From positions 496,001 to 560,000 of the forward strand of contig NZ_FXTB01000002.1 of NCBI RefSeq assembly GCF_900182605.1: DNA of 64,000 bases, in the 5' to 3' direction. The notes under the pieces are model-generated. The model searched no databases. It worked only from the letters and a program-made list of their open reading frames with translations, and was not told where the DNA came from. The position numbers were made by a program, and so were the translations under genes. Positions 46,007 through 55,447 of the stretch are shown here, one piece after another (position 1 is the first letter of the stretch; every line of letters begins with the position of its first letter). This DNA is from Saccharicrinis carchari. GTDB taxonomy: Bacteria; Bacteroidota; Bacteroidia; Bacteroidales; Marinilabiliaceae.

Positions 46007-46561
46007 TCAAGAATCTTCCCACCGGCCTAATTGATCACGAAGACTTTTTAGGGCTCTTTTTTTATGTGTTTTCACGGTATTAACCGAGATGTTCAGGTCT
46101 TCTGCAATTTCTTTTTCCTTCCAATTATTGATTACACTTAATTCAAATACCTTACGCCCTTGCTCCGGCAGGTTTTCAATGGCTTTGTAGAGCCTATGGT
46201 GTACATTTTCCTCTACTACGGTTTCCTCAAATGTTTGTTCACTTAAATTGCTCAGGATTTTTTCGTGGTGATCTTCTTTTCGTTTAGTGTTACGTACATG
46301 ATTAAACACGGCATTACGAACCGATGTATAAAGGTAGGATTCAAATGAACCTATTTCTGTAATCTGTGCTCTCTTTTCCCAAACCTTTGTAAACACCTCT
46401 GCTACAATGTCTTCAGATACCATCATATTGTTGATGTATTTCATAGCTACACCAACAAGTTTAGGATAGAAATCTTCAAATATCTCCTTAAAAACCCTTT
46501 CATCTCCTTGGGATATTTTAGTGATATGTTCCTGTTTGATGTTAAGCATAGATTCTGTCAA
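46007..46561 (-). CDS. ECF sigma factor, FecI-like
   Basis: A 184-residue extracytoplasmic-function sigma factor. Region 2 (about 25-95: FYPKLVGVAMKYINN, EDIVAEVFTKVWE, FESYLYTSVRNAVFNH) and region 4 (about 125-175: LPEQGRKVFELS, KEIAEDLNISVNTVKTH) are complete. It is divergent from fecR. Together with the STN domain of the SusC encoded downstream of fecR, it forms a classic three-part outer membrane signalling system: SusC with STN, anti-sigma FecR and sigma factor. An internal ATG at 46549 is an alternative start. Confidence 0.93.
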   Translation of the reverse strand: MTESMLNIKQEHITKISQGDERVFKEIFEDFYPKLVGVAMKYINNMMVSEDIVAEVFTKVWEKRAQITEIGSFESYLYTSVRNAVFNHVRNTKRKEDHHEKILSNLSEQTFEETVVEENVHHRLYKAIENLPEQGRKVFELSVINNWKEKEIAEDLNISVNTVKTHKKRALKSLRDQLGRWEDS

Positions 46562-46593
46562 AAATAGATAAAAAATTAAGACTCATCCAAAAT

Positions 46594-46601
46594 CAAAGAT
46601 A
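46594..46601 (-). promoter_or_regulatory. Possible -7 element of the sigma factor gene
   Basis: Read on the - strand, TATCTTTG matches TAnnTTTG, 33 bases before the start of the sigma factor gene. No TTG occurs at the expected -33 position, so the call is weak. The 173-base divergent gap is the only place for promoters of both the sigma and fecR genes. Confidence 0.3.
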
Positions 46602-46734
46602 AAAGAATGGTTTTAGCGAATTGGTTATTGGAAGAACTAAATTGTTATAGATATTAACTTTATTATACGAAAATGTAATTTAATGTCACCCCAAATTAAT
46701 AAGTTGGTGTGTATCTAATATAAATCGGTATCAT

Positions 46735-47889
46735 ATGGATAATAGAAAAAAGATATATTCCTTAATTTATAAGCACCTTATCCGGCAGGCCAGCGATGAT
46801 GAACTAAGGGATTTAGAGTTATGGCGTAAGCAAGATGCGAGTAACGAAGCCATGTACCAAAAGATTATTAAACATGAGCGCATCAATGCTTCTTTCAAGG
46901 TATATACATCTGTAGATACGGATGCCGCATTTACAAAAATAATGGCTCCTAAAGGAAAGAAGAAGGGCTTATTATTAACTTTCTTAAAATATGCAGCGGT
47001 TATTGCCATCCCAATTGTGTTAGGGCTAAGTATCTGGTTATTATCTAAACAACAGCAAGCTAGTGAAAGTATTAGTGAAGTGATTGTGCCCGTGAGTCAA
47101 AAAGCGCTGGTTGTGCTTAGTGATGGGAGTACAGTGGAGTTAGCTAATGAAAACTCCAGCGTACTGCTGAAGGAAGAGGGGGTTGTAGTAGGAAAAGATT
47201 CTTTGAATACTTTAGCATATACTTTCGTAGAGTCTAATGAGTTGATATATAACACTATAAAAATTCCCTATGGGGGCGAGTACCATTTGATATTAAGTGA
47301 TGGCACAAGGGTGTGGTTAAATTCTGGTTCTAGTTTAAAATTTCCGGTCAATTTTATAGGGGAAAAAAGAGAAGTTTCTTTGCAAGGCGAGGCTTATTTT
47401 GAGGTGGTACGCAATAGCGAGAAACCATTTATTGTTCGCACCGGCCATTCAACTACCCGGGTGTATGGTACTTCCTTTAACGTGATGTGTTATGAAGATG
47501 ATATGGTGGAACAAGTAACACTAATTGAAGGAAAAGTAGGATTTAACATTAATGGCAAACAGACTTTGTTACATCCGGGTCAGCAGGTGGAGCTATCCTT
47601 GAACAATTCAAAAGTCGAAGTAAAAAAAGTGGATACATCCATCTATACATCATGGACAGGCGGTGTATTAAAATTTAAGAATATGCCAATTAGAGAATTA
47701 GCCAAAAAACTGACACGTTGGTATGATGTTGATTTTTATTTTGCCAATAGTTCTGTGGAAGAGATAAACTTTACGGGGAGAATCGAGAAAACTGCCGATT
47801 TTAAATATTTTATGAGTTTAATAGAAAAAACAACCAATGTGAAGATATCTGTTGATGGCCGAAACGTAATGATAGAAGAAGTAAAATAA
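46735..47889 (+). CDS. FecR-family anti-sigma factor
   Basis: A 384-residue inner membrane regulator. The N-terminal cytoplasmic part (about 1-80) binds the sigma factor; one membrane helix lies at about 82-105; the periplasmic FecR domain is at about 180-280 (PYGGEYHLILSDGTRVWLNSGSSLKFP); and the C-terminal DUF4974-type domain at about 310-384 (FKNMPIRELAKKLTRWYDVDF). It lies divergent from the sigma gene and 103 bases before the STN-bearing susC; a hairpin in that gap may reduce read-through. Confidence 0.94.
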   Translation: MDNRKKIYSLIYKHLIRQASDDELRDLELWRKQDASNEAMYQKIIKHERINASFKVYTSVDTDAAFTKIMAPKGKKKGLLLTFLKYAAVIAIPIVLGLSIWLLSKQQQASESISEVIVPVSQKALVVLSDGSTVELANENSSVLLKEEGVVVGKDSLNTLAYTFVESNELIYNTIKIPYGGEYHLILSDGTRVWLNSGSSLKFPVNFIGEKREVSLQGEAYFEVVRNSEKPFIVRTGHSTTRVYGTSFNVMCYEDDMVEQVTLIEGKVGFNINGKQTLLHPGQQVELSLNNSKVEVKKVDTSIYTSWTGGVLKFKNMPIRELAKKLTRWYDVDFYFANSSVEEINFTGRIEKTADFKYFMSLIEKTTNVKISVDGRNVMIEEVK

Positions 47890-47891
47890 AA

Positions 47892-47920
47892 ACCAAAGAA
47901 TGCGCAAAACATTCTTTGGT
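47892..47920 (+). terminator. Intercistronic hairpin between fecR and susC
   Basis: ACCAAAGAATG (47892-47902) and CATTCTTTGGT (47910-47920) form a perfect 11-bp stem with a 7-nt loop, 3 bases after the fecR stop. No strong T-tract follows. It could attenuate transcription so that fecR and the downstream susCD genes are expressed at different levels. Confidence 0.65.
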
Positions 47921-47992
47921 CAATTAATTTAAATATTTGGGTTTGAGCCTTCGAAACTTAACCCAAAAGTATTAATCCTTAGCTACAAATGT

Positions 47993-50900
47993 ATGAAAAA
48001 AAATCAGAAGTGGCATTCGCTCCTTTTAGAGCTCCCTAAGCCACGAAAATTATTGTTGACTATGCGAATTAGTTTTATTTTATTGTTTACCATTTTAGTT
48101 CAGGCTGCAGCCAACGGACTTGCCCAGAAAGTGCATCTTAATCAGACCAAACTCACTTACGAGCAATTATTTGATAAGATTGAAGCACAAACTGGAATAG
48201 CAACGCTGTTGAGTAATCGTGAGCTTGACCTACAGGAGCAAATTGTGATTGAGGGTCAGGATTTTGAGTTGAAAGAGCTATTAGATGTGGTGACCGGGAA
48301 CACCGAGCTAACCTATGAGTTAGTGGATAATTATTTAATTATAAGACCATTAACAGCACAGGAGAAGACAAATATCAAAAATGCGCAGCAACCCGAAGAG
48401 AAAAAGATTACCGTAAAAGGTTCAGTTGTTGATTCTAAAGGCGAAGCATTAGTAGGGGTTAATGTTATTGTAAAAGAAACAAGGAGAGGAAGCATTAGTG
48501 ATGTTGATGGTAATTACATTGTTACTGTTGATTCGGATGCCACCTTGCTGTTCAGCTTCATTGGAATGAAGGATCAAGAGGTATCCGTGCAAGGAAGAAC
48601 AGTGATAGATGTGATTATGCAGGATGATGTAGAAGCGTTAAGTGATGTGGTAGTAACGGGATATTACGAGCGTGATAAAAGCACTTTTACAGGAGCAGCA
48701 GAAACCTTTTCAGGTGCCGAATTAAGGACGATTTCAACCTCTAATGTAATTCAGTCCATTGGCATACTTGACCCTTCTGTTGTTGTAATGGATAATAATA
48801 TTATGGGGTCGAATCCCAACCATATACCCGAAATTATTATTAGGGGTACAACCTCATTAAATGCCTCCAATGAAGCCGGAATTAATTCACCACTCATAGT
48901 TTTAGATGGGGTGGAAACCACTATCAATGCTTTGTATGACATGGATATCTTTGAGATAGAATTGGTTACGATACTTAAAGATGTTTCGGCCACTGCCTTA
49001 TATGGTGAGCAGGCATCCAATGGGGTTATTTTGATAACACGCAAAAAAACATCACAAAAGGAAGTACGCGCATCTTATAATTTCTCGGGTACGGCAGATT
49101 TTGCCGATTTGAGTCAGTATTCATTGATGAATGCGAGCCAAAAGCTTGAACTGGAACGTTTGGCAGGACTATACGATAGCCCCAATGGTGCATTGGATAT
49201 TGAATACAATGAGAAACTGGCAAAGGTAAACAGCGGAATTGATACGGATTGGATAGCTAAACCATTACGTAATGCATTTTCGCAAATGCACACATTTAAC
49301 GTAACCGGAAGAGGTTCTGGCATGTCGTACGGTATAAATGGCCGTTACGGACACACGAATGGTGTGATGAAGGATGACTTCAGAAAGAATATGAGTTTAG
49401 GTTTTTATTTCTCCTATAATCATAAGCAGAAATTAATAGCCACTTTTAGGGCCGATTATGACCAATTAAATACGCAAGCATCCAAGTATGGATCTTTTAA
49501 TGATTATACCAGAGCTAACCCTTATGATGCACCCTACGATGAGGATGGCGAATTGGTGAAAGAGCTTTCGTATGGCTTAAATAATCCACTGTACGAGGCT
49601 TCGTTGTCCTCTTTTGGTAAATCAAAAACAAAAGTATTAACAACTTCACTGAATTTACGATGGAATATCAAGCCCGGCTTTTATATCACAAGTAATGGTT
49701 ATGTGAGCAGCAACGATGTTCGAGCGGATAGCTTTTTGTCGCCTAACTCAAATACTTTTATTGCTGTTACCGATCCGGCTAAAAAAGGTTCTTATTCATT
49801 AAATGCGACTGATGATTATAATTTTTATCTAAAAGCGGCACTTAATTACAATAAAAATCTGGATGGGGAAGGTTCCATGTTATCTTTTAACCTTGGTGGT
49901 GAAACAAGGAAAAACAATACAGATCCGTATGGCTTTATTGCTCAGGGCTTTTTTAACGACATGTCGACAGATATGTCTTTTGCAACTCAATTTCCTGAAG
50001 GTGCAAAGCCAAGTGGCCAGCCGCTGGAAAGCTCAAGTATTGGTATTTTCTCGGCTGTAAACCTGACTTATCGTAACCGCTATTTTATGGAAGGATCTTA
50101 CCGGATATCAGGCTCCTCAAAATTTGGCACCAATAAACGATACGCTCCGTTTTGGAGTATCGGTGCAGGATGGAATTTGCACAAAGAAAGTTTTCTTGAT
50201 TTTGAATGGATTGATATTCTTCGCTTAAGGGGTAGCTACGGACATACCGGAAGCATTAATTTTTCGCCATATCAGGCCATAACCACTTATAGGTATTCTT
50301 CGGAGTTATCCAGCATGTATGGATATGGTGCCAGTCCAATTACAATGGGTAATGAGGATTTAACCTGGGAAACCACTAAAAGCACAAACCTCGGATTAAC
50401 ATCTACCTTTTTAAATAACCGCCTAAACTTAAATGTAGATGTGTATAAAAAGGTAACCATCGATATGATTGTACCCATTTCAATGCCTCCATCAACAGGT
50501 GTGGATGTGGTGAATAATAATGTTGGAGAACAGGAGAATGAAGGTTTTGAAGTCGCATTATCGTACATGCTTATTAACAAGAAGGACATCAACTGGAGAC
50601 TAGGAGCCAATGCCTCACGGAATAAAACAACGCTTATTGATATTGGCAATACCCTTCGGAAACAAAACGAGGTAAATGCCTCAAACATGATATCCACCTC
50701 GCCATTAACCATGTTTGTAGAAGGCGAATCACCTACCATGCTGTATGCCGTGCCTTCTGCGGGCATTGACCCAGCAACGGGCCGGGAAATATTTATTAAA
50801 AAAGATGGATCATACACTTATCAATATGATCCGAAAGATAAGGTGGCCATAAATGATCGTAACCCAAAATTGAGAGGGGCTTTGTCATCATACCTTACCT

Positions 50901-51325
50901 ATAAAAAATTCACATTAGGTATCAATATGACTTATTCACTTGGGGGATATATTTATAACTCAACCAGAGCGAGTAAAATTGAACAAATAAACCCCATGTT
51001 TAATGCGGACTCAAGAGCCTTTACCGATAGATGGAAAGAGCCGGGTGATGTGGTGGATTACATAACCATTGTGGCCAACGAAGATGGGATTGTGAATAAC
51101 TATCACTCCAGCAGATTTGTGGAGAAAGAAAATTATTTAAACGCCTCGTCCATAAGTTTAAATTACGAATTTGATAGGGCTTTTGCCAATAAAATTGGAT
51201 TCAGACGATTGAGTGCAGGTATGTTTATTAATAATGCGTTCCAGTTGTCAACTGTAGCACAGGAGAGAGGCTTGAGGTATCCTTTTGCCAGAGGATTTGG
51301 TTTCACTCTAAGTTCAACCTTCTAA
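47993..51325 (+). CDS. SusC/RagA-family TonB-dependent transporter with STN signalling domain
   Basis: A 1110-residue outer membrane importer. After a long N-terminal basic region and signal (about 1-45, ending GLAQK) come a secretin/TonB N-terminal (STN) domain (about 46-122, YEQLFDKIEAQTG to YLIIRPL), a carboxypeptidase-regulatory-like domain (about 135-210), the linker VVVTGYYER and plug (about 215-345, IIIRGTTSLN) and the beta barrel, ending FTLSSTF. The STN domain passes ligand occupancy to the FecR anti-sigma encoded upstream. The gene is followed by susD after 11 bases. The imported substrate is not obvious: no glycosidase gene is near, while thiol-redox and protease genes are. Confidence 0.95.
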   Translation: MKKNQKWHSLLLELPKPRKLLLTMRISFILLFTILVQAAANGLAQKVHLNQTKLTYEQLFDKIEAQTGIATLLSNRELDLQEQIVIEGQDFELKELLDVVTGNTELTYELVDNYLIIRPLTAQEKTNIKNAQQPEEKKITVKGSVVDSKGEALVGVNVIVKETRRGSISDVDGNYIVTVDSDATLLFSFIGMKDQEVSVQGRTVIDVIMQDDVEALSDVVVTGYYERDKSTFTGAAETFSGAELRTISTSNVIQSIGILDPSVVVMDNNIMGSNPNHIPEIIIRGTTSLNASNEAGINSPLIVLDGVETTINALYDMDIFEIELVTILKDVSATALYGEQASNGVILITRKKTSQKEVRASYNFSGTADFADLSQYSLMNASQKLELERLAGLYDSPNGALDIEYNEKLAKVNSGIDTDWIAKPLRNAFSQMHTFNVTGRGSGMSYGINGRYGHTNGVMKDDFRKNMSLGFYFSYNHKQKLIATFRADYDQLNTQASKYGSFNDYTRANPYDAPYDEDGELVKELSYGLNNPLYEASLSSFGKSKTKVLTTSLNLRWNIKPGFYITSNGYVSSNDVRADSFLSPNSNTFIAVTDPAKKGSYSLNATDDYNFYLKAALNYNKNLDGEGSMLSFNLGGETRKNNTDPYGFIAQGFFNDMSTDMSFATQFPEGAKPSGQPLESSSIGIFSAVNLTYRNRYFMEGSYRISGSSKFGTNKRYAPFWSIGAGWNLHKESFLDFEWIDILRLRGSYGHTGSINFSPYQAITTYRYSSELSSMYGYGASPITMGNEDLTWETTKSTNLGLTSTFLNNRLNLNVDVYKKVTIDMIVPISMPPSTGVDVVNNNVGEQENEGFEVALSYMLINKKDINWRLGANASRNKTTLIDIGNTLRKQNEVNASNMISTSPLTMFVEGESPTMLYAVPSAGIDPATGREIFIKKDGSYTYQYDPKDKVAINDRNPKLRGALSSYLTYKKFTLGINMTYSLGGYIYNSTRASKIEQINPMFNADSRAFTDRWKEPGDVVDYITIVANEDGIVNNYHSSRFVEKENYLNASSISLNYEFDRAFANKIGFRRLSAGMFINNAFQLSTVAQERGLRYPFARGFGFTLSSTF

Positions 51326-51336
51326 AAATGATTAGT

Positions 51337-52824
51337 ATGAAAAATATTTTAATACAAATAACAATTGCCATAGCTATCCTGACATTGGTTTCGTGTGATG
51401 ATTTTTTGGACATTAATCCGGAATCAGAGGTGGTAAACGATGATATGTTTTCTAATAAAAGAGGAATAGAAGACGCTATATATGGTTTGTATGGTAAGAT
51501 GAAGTCGCCTACTTTATATGGTGAAAATCTGGCCTGGGCTTATACCGAAGTATTGGCACAAAACTATAATGGGCCCAATGCACTTCCATATAACGATATT
51601 GAAAATTATAATTTTGAGGATGCTAAAAGTGATTTGGGGAGTATATGGCAAAAAGCTTATGAAGTTATTGGGCATGCCAATAATATCATTGTAAACCTGG
51701 AGGGCAAAGAGGCGGAATCCTACGAGTTATATCATTTGTATCTGGGCGAAACATACGGTATCAGGGCTTTTCTGCATTTCGACCTTATTCGTTTGTTTGC
51801 ACCGCACATAGAACAAGAACCTGAAGTAAAAGGTATTCCGTATGTAAAGAGTTATTCCTTCGAACATACGGACTTCTCAAGTGTCTCCGCTGTATATGAT
51901 TTTATTATACAGGATTTAAAAAAGGCGCAGGAATTATTAAAGGCAGATGATGAGTATGTGCAGTATCCCAGAATATTGGCATCGGAATTAAACGAAGAAT
52001 TTTTGATGGGCCGTCAATTGCATTTTAATTACTATGCGGCCACGGCTACTCTTGCAAGAGTTTATTGGATGAAAGGTGATTTGGAGAAGGCTAAAACAGA
52101 AGCATTAAAAGTAATAAATTCCACTAAGTTTCCTTTGGTAAAGAAAGATGAGATTGTGAATTTGATTGCCGGGCATCTCTCACCAAAGGAATCAATATGG
52201 GGCTTATTTTCCACGGATTACTTTAACACAACAGAAACAAGATTGTATCAATCTACCTCTTGGGCCTCCTTTTCGCCTTATGACCCAAGTAGTGGAGGTA
52301 GTTATTTAATGCCATACAAATCAGTGTATGCACAGTACCAGGGCGAAAATCATGGAAACGATGCACGTTTAGGATGGTTTAGGCCCGCTGTTGAAGGCGG
52401 CATATCGCCTAACTGCCTGAAAGTAGTAGATGTAAAAAGGATTAATTCCGGAGAAGGATCGGATGCAGGGAAGGAGCTGATAGAAGGCATTAGCATGATT
52501 CGTATACCGGAGATGTATTATATTGCTTCTGAAGCCGAACTGGAGGCCGGGAATACAGAGATGGCAACACAGCTGATTGATGAAGTATTGCAATCCAGAG
52601 GAATGACCAGGTTGGCCGATCGTATCCCTGCACTAACACTTGATATAGATTTATTGTACAATGAACGTCATAAAGAATTGTTTGGAGAGGGACAACGCTG
52701 GTTCGAGATGAAAAAGAAAAACATGGATATTGTTTCGAATGCCGAAAATAAGATTATTCCTGCTTCGAATGATGTGTACGTGCTGCCAATTCCTATTGAA
52801 GAATATGAATATAGAAATGACTAA
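51337..52824 (+). CDS. SusD/RagB-family lipoprotein
   Basis: A 495-residue SusD-type outer membrane lid protein. The lipoprotein signal ends LVSC (then DDFLDINPES), and the family's N-terminal block FLDINPES and C-terminal block ERHKELFGEGQRWFEMKKK are present. The start at 51337 gives a standard signal peptide; an ATG at 51328 would add three residues. It is translated with the STN-bearing susC and forms the importer with it. Confidence 0.94.
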   Translation: MKNILIQITIAIAILTLVSCDDFLDINPESEVVNDDMFSNKRGIEDAIYGLYGKMKSPTLYGENLAWAYTEVLAQNYNGPNALPYNDIENYNFEDAKSDLGSIWQKAYEVIGHANNIIVNLEGKEAESYELYHLYLGETYGIRAFLHFDLIRLFAPHIEQEPEVKGIPYVKSYSFEHTDFSSVSAVYDFIIQDLKKAQELLKADDEYVQYPRILASELNEEFLMGRQLHFNYYAATATLARVYWMKGDLEKAKTEALKVINSTKFPLVKKDEIVNLIAGHLSPKESIWGLFSTDYFNTTETRLYQSTSWASFSPYDPSSGGSYLMPYKSVYAQYQGENHGNDARLGWFRPAVEGGISPNCLKVVDVKRINSGEGSDAGKELIEGISMIRIPEMYYIASEAELEAGNTEMATQLIDEVLQSRGMTRLADRIPALTLDIDLLYNERHKELFGEGQRWFEMKKKNMDIVSNAENKIIPASNDVYVLPIPIEEYEYRND

Positions 52825-52904
52825 TTTTTCAATGTGTAGTAATGCCGGGTGCGGGTTTATCTAATCAACCGGCCTTTAAATGTCATTTAAAATAAACTTT
52901 AAAC

Positions 52905-53675
52905 ATGAAAATACAAGTATTAAATATATGGATTAGCATCGTCATGATTATTGGATTTTCAGCATGTGAAAATACCGATTATCTAAAATACGATCTGGAG
53001 CAGAAAGATGGGGTTTTTCTTAATTACACGGAAGAATCCGATTCAATGTTTTACAATTTTGGATTTTACGAAATTACAGAGAAAACAATTGAAGTGCCTG
53101 TTAATTTAATAGGCATGCCACGTGGGTATGACCGCGAATTTAGTTTGTCCGTAAGCAACGAACGTTACGCGGATGAATCTGCGGTTGCAGCCACCGAAGA
53201 CTACTATGAAATACCTCAGAAAGTACTTCTTAAAGCTGATTCAATAAGTGCAATGGTGCCCGTTAAACTTATCAGACATCCGGATCTGGAAAATGTAAGG
53301 GCGATTATCACATTCAATATTGAAGCTACAGAGGATTTAGATGTTAAAGGACATGCTGAATTTACCATCACTTTTGATGATAAAACACCGGAAGAACCTA
53401 ACTGGTGGACCGCATTCGACATGGGGGAATTCACTAAATTTAAAGGGCAATTGTTCTACCGTTATTTCTGGGAAATGGAGCAAAATCAAAAATCTATTTA
53501 TGATGCGATTGTTAAGCGTTGGGGTAAGTTCCTGGATATAGAGCCTAATAATTGGGGTGATAATCCGCTGTTTGTTTATTATATCTCATTTAATAAATAT
53601 GTGAAGCTGCGTATGTGGGAATATTCGGAGGCGCATCCCGAATTAGAATTAAACATTCAAAAACCAACTATTTAA
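52905..53675 (+). CDS. DUF4843-type surface lipoprotein
   Basis: A 256-residue lipoprotein (signal ending FSAC, then ENTDYLKYD). The fold-defining pattern, with a domain in the middle (IEVPVNLIGMPRGYDREFSLSV) and a C-terminal WWTAFDMGEFTKFKGQLFYRYF block, fits the DUF4843 family, which regularly follows susD in a subset of susCD loci with a PKD-like lipoprotein and TlpA proteins. It is presumed to sit on the outer membrane and assist the importer. It follows susD by 80 bases and precedes the PKD-like gene by 18. Confidence 0.82.
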   Translation: MKIQVLNIWISIVMIIGFSACENTDYLKYDLEQKDGVFLNYTEESDSMFYNFGFYEITEKTIEVPVNLIGMPRGYDREFSLSVSNERYADESAVAATEDYYEIPQKVLLKADSISAMVPVKLIRHPDLENVRAIITFNIEATEDLDVKGHAEFTITFDDKTPEEPNWWTAFDMGEFTKFKGQLFYRYFWEMEQNQKSIYDAIVKRWGKFLDIEPNNWGDNPLFVYYISFNKYVKLRMWEYSEAHPELELNIQKPTI

Positions 53676-53693
53676 TTTAAAATCCAGAATGTT

Positions 53694-55265
53694 ATGAAAA
53701 ACTATATATTTTTATTGTTATTGCTTTTCTTTGCATATTCCTGCGCCAAAGATGATTCTTCGTTATTATATCCTGTAGATAATCCAGATTTTTCATTTAT
53801 TTCTATCTCATCGCCTACCGATAGTTTAAGTGTTGATTTTGGTCAGGAGTTTGAATTTACACCCGAAGTAACACAGAAAATAAAAGGCAAAAGCCTTGTT
53901 TATGAGTGGTCTGCATGTTTAAAAAAGGATGGCGTAAAAAATGATTCCATAGTTATCGGACATACGCAAACGCTTCAGTACGCATTTGAAAAAATGGGAA
54001 CCTACGACTTGCGTTTGGAGGTTAAGAATGAAGATTACAGCGAGTTTTATACCTGGCATGTTGATGTTCGTGTTTATGACGAAGGATACATGGTGGTTGG
54101 AATGAATGAAGCTGGGCAAGCAAATATTGCCTTTGCCCGTATTTTATCCTCAACAGATGTACTTGAAGGCAAGGAGCTGACTTTTGTGTCCGATCTGATT
54201 GGAAAAGTTAATCCTGAGTTTGATATCCGGGATGTTATCCATGTAAGAAAATCGATTCTTGCCTGGGGGAGTAGCGATGCCTATCTATTTATTTTTTGCA
54301 AGGATAATATTTATATCGCAGATCCATTGACGTTCGAAATTTTTGCTGCCGTAGATGTGGGCGGTACAATACCTGGTGCCAGGATATCAAAAGTTTCGAT
54401 TATGGATACCTACACTACAGGCGGTACTATATTTACAGAAGATGGTCGGAATTTATCTTTCCAGAAATTAGAAATGTTGCTCTACGAGAGTGTAAACATT
54501 TCAGGTACATACGATGGTTTTTATGGTAATCTGTTTTATACCAGGGGTTCAAATATGGATCTTGCCTATGTTAATGTAGATTATCAGGCATCTAAGATTT
54601 GGACCACGATATTTTATCATGCCGGCAGTATGCCTGTTAATAATACCACGAACAATGTTGAACCTTATGAAGATGATTTCAGGCCTAATGACTATGCGGG
54701 ACGTGACATTGTAACCGTTGGGCGAATGAATGGAGATTACTTTGGGGGAACCAACACTAATTTTTGGGCAATTGCAACAGATAAAACAAATGCTAAAGAT
54801 GTAAAAATTGTTGAGTTTGGAGCAGATTACGCGGCAGGTATCAGCACAATAAACGCTTATGAGTATGTAGCCGATGAAGAAATCACTTTGCCTATGCACA
54901 CTGAATTGATAGCAAATGCCAGATATGCTTCTATGTATTACAGTAAGGGTGGTGAAATATTTATTTGGTATCCCGGTAATATACCACCTCATAACCATTT
55001 GCCAAAAACGGCTGCAATTACTTTAGATGGTAATAAAGAGGTAACATGTATGTCGGTAAGTTATGATATGCGCGAGTTGTATGTCGGGGTCTACGATTCA
55101 GATGCAACAGGCGATTTGAAAGGTAGCTTGTATATCTACAATTGTGCAGATATTGGTTCGGCTGCTAATTTGCAACCGACCCGAAAGTTTGAAAATATTA
55201 CTTCGCGCCCCGTTCAGGTGCTTTATAAACCAGAGGCATGGGGTATATATAATTCGGGCGATTAA
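53694..55265 (+). CDS. PKD-like family lipoprotein
   Basis: A 523-residue lipoprotein with a signal ending AYSC (then AKDDSS). An Ig/PKD-like domain (about 30-125, VYEWSACLKKDG, GTYDLRLEVKNEDY) is followed by a large beta-rich region (about 130-520) with propeller-like strands. No catalytic motif is seen. Proteins of this architecture follow DUF4843-type genes in susCD loci and are thought to bind ligand at the surface. A strong hairpin terminator follows, so this gene may close the first transcript of the locus. Confidence 0.82.
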   Translation: MKNYIFLLLLLFFAYSCAKDDSSLLYPVDNPDFSFISISSPTDSLSVDFGQEFEFTPEVTQKIKGKSLVYEWSACLKKDGVKNDSIVIGHTQTLQYAFEKMGTYDLRLEVKNEDYSEFYTWHVDVRVYDEGYMVVGMNEAGQANIAFARILSSTDVLEGKELTFVSDLIGKVNPEFDIRDVIHVRKSILAWGSSDAYLFIFCKDNIYIADPLTFEIFAAVDVGGTIPGARISKVSIMDTYTTGGTIFTEDGRNLSFQKLEMLLYESVNISGTYDGFYGNLFYTRGSNMDLAYVNVDYQASKIWTTIFYHAGSMPVNNTTNNVEPYEDDFRPNDYAGRDIVTVGRMNGDYFGGTNTNFWAIATDKTNAKDVKIVEFGADYAAGISTINAYEYVADEEITLPMHTELIANARYASMYYSKGGEIFIWYPGNIPPHNHLPKTAAITLDGNKEVTCMSVSYDMRELYVGVYDSDATGDLKGSLYIYNCADIGSAANLQPTRKFENITSRPVQVLYKPEAWGIYNSGD

Positions 55266-55276
55266 TCAAATTCAGT

Positions 55277-55315
55277 AATCCAATTACAGCTTGTTTTTTA
55301 GCCTGTAATTGGATT
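55277..55315 (+). terminator. Hairpin terminator after the PKD-like gene
   Basis: AATCCAATTACAG (55277-55289) and its complement CTGTAATTGGATT (55303-55315) form a perfect 13-bp stem with a 13-nt T-rich loop. It lies 11 bases after the stop codon. Confidence 0.75.
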
Positions 55316-55447
55316 AACATTCTGCTTTACGCTCCAATATAAGGTTTGTAAAGCTTATAGTTCACCTATAGAATAAAAAAAACAAAGCCATTTCAGTCAC
55401 AAAGGCAACAATCTGTAGTGGCTTGTTGCAAAAAACAAATTTTAATT

